This document shows positions 44,286 through 53,210 of a stretch of DNA of 64,000 bases, piece by piece. The translations under genes and the position numbers were made by a program. The stretch comes from Butyrivibrio sp. (lineage in GTDB: Bacteria; Bacillota; Clostridia; Lachnospirales; Lachnospiraceae). The stretch spans positions 124,001-188,000 of the forward strand of contig SVFV01000001.1 in NCBI GenBank assembly GCA_015056655.1, read 5' to 3'. The number at the start of each line of letters is the position of its first letter. Position 1 is the first letter of the stretch. The notes beneath the pieces are model-generated. The model searched no databases and was not told the origin of the DNA. It saw nothing but the letters and a program-made list of their open reading frames with translations.

Positions 44286-46844
44286 TTACTTGCTAACACC
44301 CGGCAGATATGTAACGAAGTGATTTCCATTGCTCTCAAAGAGTGCAGCTGTGTCGTTTCTTCCAAGCTTGTAAACCTCTCCCTTAGTGGGCTCAAGAAGA
44401 ACTGTGTTGAGGTCGTTGAAGCCGATAAGCAAAAGGCTGCTGCCGTCATTTAAGGTTGCCATTACAGGAATGTCCTGATTTACATAGTAGAGCATAGCTT
44501 CCATAGGACAGCCTTCAAGCTCAAGTATTCTGGTGTTCATCAGATTGCTTTCGAGAATTTCCAAGGTTGTCTTTCCCTGATCAAGCATAGACTGAACATT
44601 TACGCTTATTCCTCTGTGCTGGAGGATAAGGTCAAGGCATACGGCTGTGGAATTCTCCAAAGGCATGTTCTCCCACTCCAGTGCCAGATTTGTTATGTAC
44701 ATGATCTGGTTTGAAGTAAGAAGATTTCCTCTGTACCAAACGTACTGGTTATCATCATTTATAACAACTCCAGGAGCGTTGTAAGCGATGTTCACTGCAT
44801 CTGCAGGATTATCGTAGATATCCACATCTCCGTTCATCTCATAAACATAATAGTAAGGCTCTGAAGAACTATCTCTGTCAGAAGCAATAGCCACTTCTCT
44901 GCTACCCTCATACAAGGTCATGTTAGGAGTAACTCCTCTAAGAGACTTCGTATTGATTGAAGACTTGCAGATGATTTCAAGGATGTTTTTGTAATCCTCT
45001 GTAGTAGCTATCTGAAGCTTATTTCCACCAGGCGTTTCCTTGATAGTGCTCATTATCTGATCATCTATCATGCTCTCAAAAAGTCCTGTCTCCTCATTCC
45101 ATGCGGCTCTGCTAAGTCTGATGACGTTATTCTCAATGGTTGCACCAGTTATAAGTGCACCTGTGGGATTGTAGTTTTCAAGCTGATTTCCATCCTTATC
45201 CACAATCCTTATGCTGTGCATTCCGTAAACAGGACTACCCATCTGGTCTATATGTACATCAGAGCTGTGAACAAGCCCATATACCAAATCCTCTCCCATG
45301 AAGCCAAGAGTTCTTACAAAATCAGCCCCATCGGCTTTCATCTCAGATTCAGCCTGATTAGCCAAATCCATCATCTTTACGCTCTTCCTGTCCTCATCCT
45401 GCCATGCGATAATACTGCCCGAATCAGAGATACAGTATCTGTCGTCTGTCAGATTCTCGATCAGCTTTTTCTGCTCTCTGGTTGCAAGGTTTATCATGTA
45501 GACATCGCCCTCAAGCAGGAAGTAAAGCTGTCCCTTGGTATTTGCATAAAGCATCTTGTCATTGTATGCCCTGAGGATATCCTGGTGCATGGTTACAGGA
45601 ACAAATACCTGCTCCTCTATGGTGTTAAGCTGCGAGTTAAACTCATAAACAGCCATTCCAACATAGCCTTCGTGGTCGCCTCTGCTCATATATCCGGATA
45701 CAACGAACTCAACATTTCCAGCTTCATCCACATTCAGGATATGGATTGTATTTCCAGGGAAAATTGTTCTCTCGTCGTAATAATCCTCGTTGTAGAAACC
45801 AAACACTCTTGCGAGCTTGTTGTCAGTGCTGTTGTAGGCGTAAAGTCTGTTTTCGCTTACAAATGCAAAGGCATTTCCGCCATCACTTTCCTTTAAAGGA
45901 ATATCGCTTTCAGTAATCCACAGATTTATTACGTTGTCTGTGATATCCTCTTTCTTTCCATTAAAGACATAGTTCATCGTCCTGTCGAAGTTAAGAAGAT
46001 AAATTCTGTCTGTTGTGTATCTAACACGGTAGCTCTCACTTACGTTGTAGAGCTTCTCCTCGCCGGAAATAGTCTTCTGAGTTACCTGATATCTTACGCC
46101 AAAGTTTGCTGTCTGATTGTGAATGTCAGTAAGCTCAATCTCTGGCTCTGTGTGTCCCTGAATATTTAAGCTTCCCCAGGTTACATGATCATAGCTACTG
46201 TGGATATTCACATGACTAAAGGATGTATTATCTCCCTCAGAGCTGGATTCAAGATATGTGGAAAGCTCTTCAGAAGCACCATTCTTATCAAAGGTGAGAT
46301 TGATAAATCTCCTTACAAAATCAAGCTCTTCCTGAACATGATATTTTTCTTTTCCCTCGGTCCAAACAACTCTTGAGTAAAATCTCACAGTCTTCTCTTC
46401 AATGTCAGCAAGGACCACCAATATATACTCGCTGTCTGCATCAATCAGGTCCTTTAGCTGGAAAGAGCCTGTGATAATATCACCATCGCGGTTCATGTCA
46501 GAAATCTTGGAGCTCTCAACAAGGCTGCTTCCGGATGCCTGTCTGACCTCAAACTGTAGGTTTGACACAGCTGAGCCATAGGTATTCATCTTAAAGGAAA
46601 CGCTTCTGGTCTCATCTACAGGAAGGACGCTGCTTCTAATGTGGTTGACCTCCATCTCAGTAGCGTAGCCCCTCAAGGTGTTAAGCTCAGTATTTCCTTC
46701 ATAAAATGTAAGCACAGGGAAAGTGGGCGCCCCCATCTGAGCTGTCATATCCACAGTCTCAGCATTGGTGAAATGCCCAATAACGAATAGAAAGATTATA
46801 AAAACTGTAATTGTATATAAAATCTTGAAAATAATTTTCTTCAT
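44286..46844 (-). CDS. Exported beta-rich protein with C-terminal C39-like domain, unknown function
   Basis: I do not recognise this 852-residue protein. It has one N-terminal hydrophobic segment (residues ~4-22), so it is secreted or anchored outside. Residues ~30-270 are beta-rich, Ig-like sequence. Residues ~280-640 contain repeating blades such as NRLYAYNSTDNKLARVFGFY, KGQLYFLLEGDVYMINLATREQ and GSIIAWQDEDRKSVKMMDLA, which suggest a beta-propeller. The last ~120 residues look like a C39/papain-like domain: Cys736 in STAVCLDLILQHRG and SSLLLIGFNDLNTVLLEPTKG, where the usual catalytic His before the strand is absent. It may thus be an inactive peptidase fold that senses or binds a ligand. 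It is a single gene, convergent with prs. Confidence 0.7.
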   Translation of the reverse strand: MKKIIFKILYTITVFIIFLFVIGHFTNAETVDMTAQMGAPTFPVLTFYEGNTELNTLRGYATEMEVNHIRSSVLPVDETRSVSFKMNTYGSAVSNLQFEVRQASGSSLVESSKISDMNRDGDIITGSFQLKDLIDADSEYILVVLADIEEKTVRFYSRVVWTEGKEKYHVQEELDFVRRFINLTFDKNGASEELSTYLESSSEGDNTSFSHVNIHSSYDHVTWGSLNIQGHTEPEIELTDIHNQTANFGVRYQVTQKTISGEEKLYNVSESYRVRYTTDRIYLLNFDRTMNYVFNGKKEDITDNVINLWITESDIPLKESDGGNAFAFVSENRLYAYNSTDNKLARVFGFYNEDYYDERTIFPGNTIHILNVDEAGNVEFVVSGYMSRGDHEGYVGMAVYEFNSQLNTIEEQVFVPVTMHQDILRAYNDKMLYANTKGQLYFLLEGDVYMINLATREQKKLIENLTDDRYCISDSGSIIAWQDEDRKSVKMMDLANQAESEMKADGADFVRTLGFMGEDLVYGLVHSSDVHIDQMGSPVYGMHSIRIVDKDGNQLENYNPTGALITGATIENNVIRLSRAAWNEETGLFESMIDDQIMSTIKETPGGNKLQIATTEDYKNILEIICKSSINTKSLRGVTPNMTLYEGSREVAIASDRDSSSEPYYYVYEMNGDVDIYDNPADAVNIAYNAPGVVINDDNQYVWYRGNLLTSNQIMYITNLALEWENMPLENSTAVCLDLILQHRGISVNVQSMLDQGKTTLEILESNLMNTRILELEGCPMEAMLYYVNQDIPVMATLNDGSSLLLIGFNDLNTVLLEPTKGEVYKLGRNDTAALFESNGNHFVTYLPGVSK

Positions 46845-46931
46845 TGACTAATAACCTGTATCGCGTTAATATTTTTCTAACATTTACAGACTCGTAACGC
46901 TTGGCACATCATGTGCAGAATGGGGGAAATT

Positions 46932-47426
46932 ATGGATCACCCAATTCTTTATCGTAAACGTGTTATTCCTAATGAGTGCATCCTTTTAAAGGACGACCTC
47001 ATTCTTCAGAGTGACGAAAACACAATCGTCACCTCATGGAAGGCCATTCATCCAAGGCCTGACCTTTCACATGGATATTCCTGCTATTATCTCAAACGCG
47101 GATATAAAGTAAGTAAATTCTACCGCGCAGATTCCACTTTAATGTACTGGTACTGCGACATTGTGGACTATCAAAAAGGCCCTGAGGAAAATTCTTTAAT
47201 TGTTCAGGACCTGTTAGCAGACGTTGTCATCTATCCCGACGGAAAAATCCGTATCCTCGACCTCGATGAACTGGCAGAGGCCTTTGAGCAGGGACTAATC
47301 GATGAAAAGCTTATGAAGAAATCCCTTATTTCTCTGGGAAATCTGATGGATGCCATCTATGAAAACAGCATTTCTTCACTGGAAGCACCCATAATCAAGG
47401 CAATTTCTTCAAGTGTTATGCCATAA
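46932..47426 (+). CDS. DUF402-family protein (possible nucleotide phosphatase)
   Basis: The ATG at 46932 (164 residues) has GGGGG five bases upstream; an in-frame ATG at 46911 has none. The protein shows a DUF402 core: RADSTLMYWYCDIVDYQKG, DLLADVVIYPDGKIRILDLDEL and the acidic pattern DxDEL. Some DUF402 proteins hydrolyse nucleoside di/triphosphates using such an acidic metal site; that this one does is inference. It is a single gene ended by a hairpin that overlaps its stop codon. Confidence 0.8.
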   Translation: MDHPILYRKRVIPNECILLKDDLILQSDENTIVTSWKAIHPRPDLSHGYSCYYLKRGYKVSKFYRADSTLMYWYCDIVDYQKGPEENSLIVQDLLADVVIYPDGKIRILDLDELAEAFEQGLIDEKLMKKSLISLGNLMDAIYENSISSLEAPIIKAISSSVMP

Positions 47427-47450
47427 AGCCTGAATTTAAAGCTTTATGGC
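47420..47450. terminator. Bidirectional hairpin between the DUF402 and SleB genes
   Basis: Perfect 10-bp arms GCCATAAAGC/GCTTTATGGC enclose 11 nt. The left arm contains the DUF402 stop codon. It sits between convergent genes. Confidence 0.65.
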
Positions 47451-47457
47451 AATATTA

Positions 47458-48666
47458 TTAGTAGAATACATGGCCACCAATCTGAGTTCCCTGTAATCCG
47501 GGAATAGGTGTCCTAAAGTAAACACAGTTACCAACATTAGTTGCGCCGCTCATTGCTGCATCAGCCGCCTGATAGCAGGATTCAGTAGCGCTTCCGTTTG
47601 CCAGTGCAAGAGCAAGTCTTCCACTGCCAACAGGAGAAAACTGACCTGACTGATAAATAACTCCAACGACTGAGTCAGGATAAACTGAACTCAGCACTCT
47701 GTTTATAACAACGGCGCCTACTGCAAGCTTTCCTTCGTAGGGCTCTCCGCCTGCTTCACAATAAATAAGGTTCGCCAGAAGATATCTGTCTCCCTCAGCA
47801 AAGGCTACCTCTGAAATGTTTCTCCACGCAGAAGCTTTTGCCAGCTTTGAAAGTCTGATTTCCTCAGCAAGCTTTGCTTCCAATGCCTTTACATCGGCGT
47901 TCTGACTCTCAACCTGAGACTCATACTCCCTTGCCTTATCTTCAATAGCCTTAGCCTCTTCCTCGGCGGTGGAAATATTCTGCTTGTACTTACTGATACT
48001 TCCACTAGTCTGGCTTACAAGGTCTGAAACTCTGCTCTTTTCATCCTCAGCCTTCTTCTTGCACTCATCAAGCTCGTTCTTTTCGTTGTTCAGCTCAACC
48101 TTTTTATTCTCAATATCCTCACAGGTCTGCTGATACTCAAGAAGCATCTTTCTGTCATAGGAAGAAAGAGCCTGAATCATATCCTTCTGATTAAGGAAAT
48201 CTGCAAAGCTTCCGGTAGTCATGAGCATATCGTAGAGCGCAAAGCTCTGCTTCTCATAGATAAACTGAACTCTCTTTTTCATGGAAGCATACTGCTGATC
48301 CTTGGTGTCGATTGCAATCTCAAGCTCAGCCTCAGTATTGCTGATCTCATCAAGCTTGGTATCTATCTGATCCTCAAGATCTGAAAGGTTCTCAGAAACT
48401 TCAGAAAGCTGATCGTTTAAGTCATCAAGCTTCGTCTCAAGCTTACCCTTCTCATGATTTAGATTTGTAATGTCTTCTTTTTTGTCGCTAAGCTGATCCT
48501 TGGTATCATCAAGCTGATCCTTGGTATCCTCAAGCTTCTCCTTGGCTTCCTCAAGCGCCTTTTTAGTCGCCTCAGTCGCATGAACCTTGTAAGAATGACC
48601 AACCGATACTGTTAAAACTGATATCACAAGAAGGCAGCGCAGCGTTCTCCCCAAAAACCTTCTCAA
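47458..48666 (-). CDS. Secreted coiled-coil protein with SleB-type cell-wall hydrolase domain
   Basis: The 402-residue protein begins at TTG with AAGGGG upstream. A signal peptide (residues ~1-31, ending HATEA) is followed by a ~230-residue coiled coil of heptads (KLEDTKDQLDDTKDQLSDKK and on), like PcsB/CwlO proteins. The C-terminal ~120 residues are the SleB/Hydrolase_2 domain: LLANLIYCEAGGEPYEGKLAVGAVVINRV, with the catalytic Glu in YCEAGGEPY. This domain cuts peptidoglycan, either spore cortex or vegetative wall. The coiled coil suggests control by a membrane partner such as FtsEX, which is inference. Confidence 0.9.
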   Translation of the reverse strand: MRRFLGRTLRCLLVISVLTVSVGHSYKVHATEATKKALEEAKEKLEDTKDQLDDTKDQLSDKKEDITNLNHEKGKLETKLDDLNDQLSEVSENLSDLEDQIDTKLDEISNTEAELEIAIDTKDQQYASMKKRVQFIYEKQSFALYDMLMTTGSFADFLNQKDMIQALSSYDRKMLLEYQQTCEDIENKKVELNNEKNELDECKKKAEDEKSRVSDLVSQTSGSISKYKQNISTAEEEAKAIEDKAREYESQVESQNADVKALEAKLAEEIRLSKLAKASAWRNISEVAFAEGDRYLLANLIYCEAGGEPYEGKLAVGAVVINRVLSSVYPDSVVGVIYQSGQFSPVGSGRLALALANGSATESCYQAADAAMSGATNVGNCVYFRTPIPGLQGTQIGGHVFY

Positions 48667-48685
48667 ATTAAATCCCCTTTATTCC

Positions 48686-49168
48686 TTAAATCTCAATATG
48701 TATGTTTTTCCCCGAATGAGAATAAGGAAGATATTTTACTCCCGCTGCATCAAACATTCTCTTGGATGCTCTGGTTGCAGCAGAAGATGCGTATTTATCG
48801 CTGTCATAGACAACAGTTTTAATCCCTGCCTGAATTATGGCTTTCGCACATTCATTGCAAGGGAAAAGTGACACATAAAGCTTCGAACCCTCGAGACTTC
48901 CGCCTCTGTAATTTAAGATAGCGTTAAGCTCACTGTGAGTTACAAAGGGATACTTTGTGCACAGCTCATCCTCTCCGTCTCTCTCCCAGGGGAACTCGTC
49001 GTCCTCGCAGCCCTTGGGAAATCCGTTGTAACCCATGGAAAGAATCTTGTTGTCCTCACTTACAATGCAGGTCCCCACCTGCGTGTTCGGATCCTTGGAT
49101 CTCATGGCTGCAAGCTTTGCAACGCCCATGAAATACTCGTCCCAGGAAATGTAGTCTTCCCTTTTCAT
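48686..49168 (-). CDS. dCMP deaminase (ComEB type)
   Basis: The ATG at 49168 (160 residues) is ten bases behind GGAGG. A GTG at 49177 would overlap the rpiB stop but has no room for a site. The zinc-dependent deaminase motif is HSELNAIL with PCNECAKAII, and TQVGTCIVSEDNKILSMGYNGFPKG is the dCMP deaminase N-terminal signature. It turns dCMP into dUMP for thymidylate synthesis. It is translated just behind rpiB. Confidence 0.93.
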   Translation of the reverse strand: MKREDYISWDEYFMGVAKLAAMRSKDPNTQVGTCIVSEDNKILSMGYNGFPKGCEDDEFPWERDGEDELCTKYPFVTHSELNAILNYRGGSLEGSKLYVSLFPCNECAKAIIQAGIKTVVYDSDKYASSAATRASKRMFDAAGVKYLPYSHSGKNIHIEI

Positions 49169-49173
49169 ACAAT

Positions 49174-49611
49174 TCACCCCTCCATATCGGCGATTTCTCC
49201 AATTCTCCTTGAATGCTTCTCAAGACCTGAGAAAGGAGTATTTAAGAATGTCTCAACTATATCGATAGCCATGTCAGGTCCTATAAGAGCTCCGCCCATT
49301 GCAAGAACGTTTGCATCATTGTGCTCTCTTGTAAGACGAGCTGAATGAGGCTCAGAGCAAAGAGCGCATCTGATTCCCTTAACCTTATTAGCTACGATTG
49401 AAATACCAATTCCAGTTGTGCAGATAACGATTCCCTTCTCGCATTCTCCACTTGCTACAGCCTCTGCTGCCTGCTTTCCAAAAATAGGATAATCACAGGA
49501 ATCGCTAGTATATGTACCAAAATCCTTGTACTCGATACCCTTCTCCTCAAGGTAAGCAATAACTACCTTCTTAAGGTCCAATCCGCCGTGATCACTTCCA
49601 AGTGCTATCAT
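49174..49611 (-). CDS. rpiB: Ribose-5-phosphate isomerase B
   Basis: The 145-residue enzyme interconverts ribose 5-phosphate and ribulose 5-phosphate. It shows IALGSDHGGLDLKKVV with the conserved Asp-His, the active-site Cys in IVICTTGIGISIVANKV, and REHNDANVLAMGG. The sequence reads CTTGIG where CGTGIG is common, an ordinary variation. It is followed at once by the dCMP deaminase gene and preceded 67 bp upstream by sua5. Confidence 0.95.
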   Translation of the reverse strand: MIALGSDHGGLDLKKVVIAYLEEKGIEYKDFGTYTSDSCDYPIFGKQAAEAVASGECEKGIVICTTGIGISIVANKVKGIRCALCSEPHSARLTREHNDANVLAMGGALIGPDMAIDIVETFLNTPFSGLEKHSRRIGEIADMEG

Positions 49612-49678
49612 AATATAACTCCTCCAAATAATATGTTATGCCGGGATTATAATCCCAAATTATGCTCTAATTAATATT

Positions 49679-50737
49679 TCAGACTCTGACAACCTTGTGT
49701 CCTGCTGCCTTAAGGAGTCTGTTCATTATTGCCTGTCCAATACCCGTATCATTGAAGCTCTCTGAGAACATAATATCCACATCCTCATCATCGAACTCAC
49801 GAAGAAGTGTGAAAAGATTTCTTGCTATCTCCTCTTCATCATCTCTTCTGCCGGCTATCTTTGTGACATCCGCATTATATAAAGCCTTAGTCTCCTCTGT
49901 TGCGATTACTCCGCACTTTTTGCCTTCTTCTTTTGCCTTTAAAAGCTCTGCGTTTATGTAATCGCAAACTGCGCTGCTCTCGCCCTCAACTATAGTGAGA
50001 TCGCCCTTTGGTGCGTAGTGTCTGTACTTCATTCCGGGCGCCTTGGGTGCCACCTTTGAAGTAGCATCAAGTATTGTCTTATCAACATCAACGCTTCCAA
50101 GAATATCAGCGAGATTTTCCTTAGTAATATATCCAGGTCTAAGGATCATCGGAGTTCCTGATGTTAGGTCTATTATTGTAGACTCAAGCCCAATACCAAC
50201 AGCACCGCCATCGATTATCATATCAACTCTTCCATCTAAGTCCTCAATGCAGTATTTTGCCTGAGTAGGACTTGGACGCCCTGACAGATTCGCACTGGGA
50301 GCAGCAATGTAGCCACCTGAACATCTGATAAGCTCAGCTGCTATCTTGTTACTTGGCATTCTGATTGCTACTGTATCAAGTCCGCCTGTAGTCTCGTAAG
50401 GCACAGCGTCTGACTTGTTCATTATCATAGTAAGAGGGCCGGGCCAGTACTTCTCTGCAAGCTTGTATGCTGCATCCGGTATCTCTTTTACTATTTTCTT
50501 TATGGATTCCATATCTGCGACATGGACAATAAGCGGATTATCTGAGGGTCTCCCCTTCGCTTCGTATATCTTCTTGGAGGACTTAGGATTTAAACCATCT
50601 CCGCCAAGTCCGTAAACTGTCTCTGTGGGAAAAGCCACAATTCCGCCGTTTTTAATGATATCTCCGGCCTTCTTAATTACGCTTTTTGCCCTCTCATCTA
50701 TATTGTTTTCATCAATTATTTCTACTACTGTTTCCAT
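49679..50737 (-). CDS. L-threonylcarbamoyladenylate synthase (Sua5 type)
   Basis: The 352-residue protein has a YrdC/TsaC domain (about 15-210) with GGIVAFPTETVYGLGGDGL, the YEAKGRPSDNPLIVH motif and AAPSANLSGRPSPTQ. A C-terminal Sua5 domain follows (about 245-350). It makes threonylcarbamoyl-AMP for tRNA t6A modification. It is of normal length for the two-domain Sua5 form. Confidence 0.95.
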   Translation of the reverse strand: METVVEIIDENNIDERAKSVIKKAGDIIKNGGIVAFPTETVYGLGGDGLNPKSSKKIYEAKGRPSDNPLIVHVADMESIKKIVKEIPDAAYKLAEKYWPGPLTMIMNKSDAVPYETTGGLDTVAIRMPSNKIAAELIRCSGGYIAAPSANLSGRPSPTQAKYCIEDLDGRVDMIIDGGAVGIGLESTIIDLTSGTPMILRPGYITKENLADILGSVDVDKTILDATSKVAPKAPGMKYRHYAPKGDLTIVEGESSAVCDYINAELLKAKEEGKKCGVIATEETKALYNADVTKIAGRRDDEEEIARNLFTLLREFDDEDVDIMFSESFNDTGIGQAIMNRLLKAAGHKVVRV

Positions 50738-50803
50738 TTGTATTTCTTCTTTATTGCTATAACCTGGTAAAAGTTAATTACCATCTATTTGTTTCAAAAT
50801 CTA

Positions 50804-52576
50804 TTACTGTGCCATGTAAGCTGCGATTACATCCCAAATATCAGGAGTCTCAAAACCAAGTGCCCACTCAGCAACACCAGCGCAGTTATGAGCCTGCATA
50901 ACGCTAAGCTTAGCCTCGATTGAACGAGCTTCCTCATTCCAGATCTGGTAAAGTGTGCCATCCTCGGCAGTCTTCTCGCCATAGTACTGGCAAGCCTCGT
51001 CATTCCAGCTCATCTCAAGTCCATACTCATTGATGACATTGGTAGCTCCAGCCATGTGGAGAGCCTTACTCTTAACCTCGCCATCCTTGGTTGTCCAGAA
51101 TCTGGTATAAAGAGGAATTGCGTTGATAAGCTTCTCAGCCGGAACATCCTCAAGGGCTTTCTCGATACCATCCTTAACATAGTTAAGGGAAGCAACTGAT
51201 CCAGCCTCGTTTGAACCTGCATAATGCTCATCATATCCCATGATAACTACATAATCGCAGACAACTCCCTGCTCCTTAAGGTCATAGTAGCTGTTGAAAT
51301 CCATGGGAGCGTAGTCATCAATTGAAAGATAAAGCTGAGCCTCTCTGCACTTAATTGAAAGCTCTCTAAGGAACTGAAGATAATCAGGGCCAAAGCTCTC
51401 TTTAATTGTCTCAAAGTCAACGTTTATACCATCAACTCCAAATGTGAGCGCCTGCTCCATAGTCTTTGCAATGAGATTTGCTCTGGATGATTCTCTTGAT
51501 AAAACCTGCTGAATATCAATATCCGCACCTGAATTAAAGTCATCAAGCACTGCCCAAACCTGAATATTGTTCGCATGAGCTGTTGTCACATAATCATTTG
51601 TAGCATAGCTTGTGATGTTTCCATCATTATCATTAACCATGAACCATGTAGGTGCGATTACGTTAAGTGACTTAGCTTCAGAAATCATGCTTGAGACTGT
51701 GTCGTTACCAGCGATTCCGCCAATGGGATGGAAGCCCATATTTACCTTGCCTTCGAAGGTCATGGATGTGTAAGCATCCACATCTGTAGGCGCAGGAATG
51801 GTTCCAGTCGCTGTCTCAATCGGCTCAAAAATGCTTGTCTCTCCTTCTGATGCTAAAAGAGAATTTTTACCAATAACTTCATTATTAGAAGTGATATCCA
51901 ATACCTTGTTCTCAACGTATCCGATGTTACCATCCCAGGTGAGAATCCTTGACCACTCATCCATCTGCTCTACAACAAGAGCTGTGCCGCCCTCAACTGT
52001 TGTAACAATGGGGCTCTTTCTTCCGCCGAGAGTTCTGATTGCTGTCTTTTTCTTAATCTTAGCAACAGTGCCTTCAAAGCTTCCTGAAATAAGGCGGATT
52101 CTTCCGGGATCTGAAAAGCTCTCATACTCCATGTCAGAGAATGCCTTCGCATAGCCAAGAGCTACATAAAGCTCCTCACCCTCAGTAAAAGCAATGGCGA
52201 AGCCTGCATCTCCGCTCTCACCATTTGAGGCTGTCCATGTTGAACCACCAACAGTTGCTATATAAGTTGTGGTTGGTGTTGTGTAGAAGAGCGCATTATC
52301 AGCAGCTCCGTAATAAAATCTATTGCTAACCAGTGACAAAAGGTCCTCATATTTAAGGTAAATTGTACCATTTACGCTCTTTGCTTTTGTATCAAGAATT
52401 TCGTCGTTGTAGGCGATTACTACATCATCAGCACTTTCTATATTATAGTATTCAGTTAAATCGGCTTTCTCCTTTGTATATGAAAAATGCTCGTATGCTA
52501 TCTGCAGAGCATAAATACCACCTATCAATATAATAAGGGCGATGATTATCACCACCGGAATTATCTTTTTCTTCAT
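50804..52576 (-). CDS. Membrane-anchored GH18-type glycosidase with SH3 domain
   Basis: I choose the ATG at 52576 (590 residues), behind AAGGAG; an in-frame codon 51 bp upstream lacks a site. A membrane helix (residues ~4-26) anchors it outside the cell. A beta-rich region, including a copper-amine-oxidase-like stretch (ITYLKYEDLLSLVSNRFYYGA-type), and an SH3b domain (IRTLGGRKSPIVTTVEGGTALVVEQ) lead to a C-terminal GH18 barrel. The catalytic motif is DGINVDFE, ending in the acid/base Glu. The protein resembles YaaH/SleL-like spore cortex-lytic or envelope enzymes. Its substrate is probably peptidoglycan-derived N-acetylglucosamine, not tested. Confidence 0.88.
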   Translation of the reverse strand: MKKKIIPVVIIIALIILIGGIYALQIAYEHFSYTKEKADLTEYYNIESADDVVIAYNDEILDTKAKSVNGTIYLKYEDLLSLVSNRFYYGAADNALFYTTPTTTYIATVGGSTWTASNGESGDAGFAIAFTEGEELYVALGYAKAFSDMEYESFSDPGRIRLISGSFEGTVAKIKKKTAIRTLGGRKSPIVTTVEGGTALVVEQMDEWSRILTWDGNIGYVENKVLDITSNNEVIGKNSLLASEGETSIFEPIETATGTIPAPTDVDAYTSMTFEGKVNMGFHPIGGIAGNDTVSSMISEAKSLNVIAPTWFMVNDNDGNITSYATNDYVTTAHANNIQVWAVLDDFNSGADIDIQQVLSRESSRANLIAKTMEQALTFGVDGINVDFETIKESFGPDYLQFLRELSIKCREAQLYLSIDDYAPMDFNSYYDLKEQGVVCDYVVIMGYDEHYAGSNEAGSVASLNYVKDGIEKALEDVPAEKLINAIPLYTRFWTTKDGEVKSKALHMAGATNVINEYGLEMSWNDEACQYYGEKTAEDGTLYQIWNEEARSIEAKLSVMQAHNCAGVAEWALGFETPDIWDVIAAYMAQ

Positions 52577-52629
52577 CTTATAAACCAGCTCCTTCCAATC
52601 GCCCTCAATTATACCATAAATTTCCAACT

Positions 52630-52788
52630 ATTATGCGTTTTTACTAGATTCTTTGCGATTGGTGGGGACCTCCTGCAAATAATGTGTTGACTGATTTTGA
52701 TCCAGGTACCGGTTTCAGCGTCCGCAAGGAGTTTCAGTGATAATTTCCCAAACCTGCTTTGTCTGAAGAGTACACAAAAACGCATAAT
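52630..52788. ncRNA. Candidate structured RNA (6S-like rod) or MITE
   Basis: Perfect 13-bp ends (ATTATGCGTTTTT and its complement at 52776-52788) close a 159-nt segment. Inside, CTCCTGC pairs with GCAAGGAG and GACTGA with TCAGCGTC, leaving a wide asymmetric bubble and a terminal hairpin around GGTACC. That layout resembles 6S RNA. The TA dinucleotide on both sides of the ends also fits a small transposon remnant. The transcribed strand is not clear. Confidence 0.35.
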
Positions 52789-52904
52789 AATTGTCCATAT
52801 GAAATTGGCCTGGTGCCACTGCGGTATCACAAAAATTAAATAAATAGCTTCTTTGTTGTTTGTTGTATTAATTACTTATTAAAAAAATAATTGTGATTTC
52901 TCCC

Positions 52905-53025
52905 GGCGATTGCCGGTTGATACTTGTAAGACATTCCACACAGACTGTGCAGAACATTTGTAAAAAATGCTGTCTATCATGCCTCCTCTCCGATACCGGT
53001 CTGACAGAGGCACCACGAGTTGTAA
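52905..53025. ncRNA. Second structured region, possible RNA
   Basis: Hairpins are visible at CCGGCGATTGCCGG (about 52908-52921), around ACATTTGTAAAAAATG (about 52952-52968) and at TGCCTC/GAGGCA (about 52980-53014), the last enclosing GATACCGGTC. I cannot match them to a known RNA family. Confidence 0.25.
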
Positions 53026-53210
53026 CTATACATCATGACAATTATAAAAACAACCCCGTTTTCAGAAATTAATAAAATTATAATTTTTTATCCACATATA
53101 TGAAATTTTAAAACTAGCCGATACATCTATTGACACACCACTTTGTATACTTTAATATTCAACTAATCAAAGAAACATTTACAAGTGTAAATTTTTATGG
53201 AGAACATCGT

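Larger units (their letters stand above)
52577..53210. other. 634-bp region without a gene, between the GH18 and mecA genes
   Basis: No open frame with a ribosome site is present apart from the mecA leader. The region holds two structured candidates (52630-52788 and 52905-53025) and an AT-rich stretch just upstream of mecA. Confidence 0.6.

Noticed and set aside
45216-45896. 226-codon plus-strand frame opposite the 852-aa gene
   Set aside because: It is antisense, lacks a ribosome site and resembles no protein family.
52609-52830. 73-codon minus-strand frame in the gene-free region
   Set aside because: No ribosome site. It runs through the palindromic structured segment.
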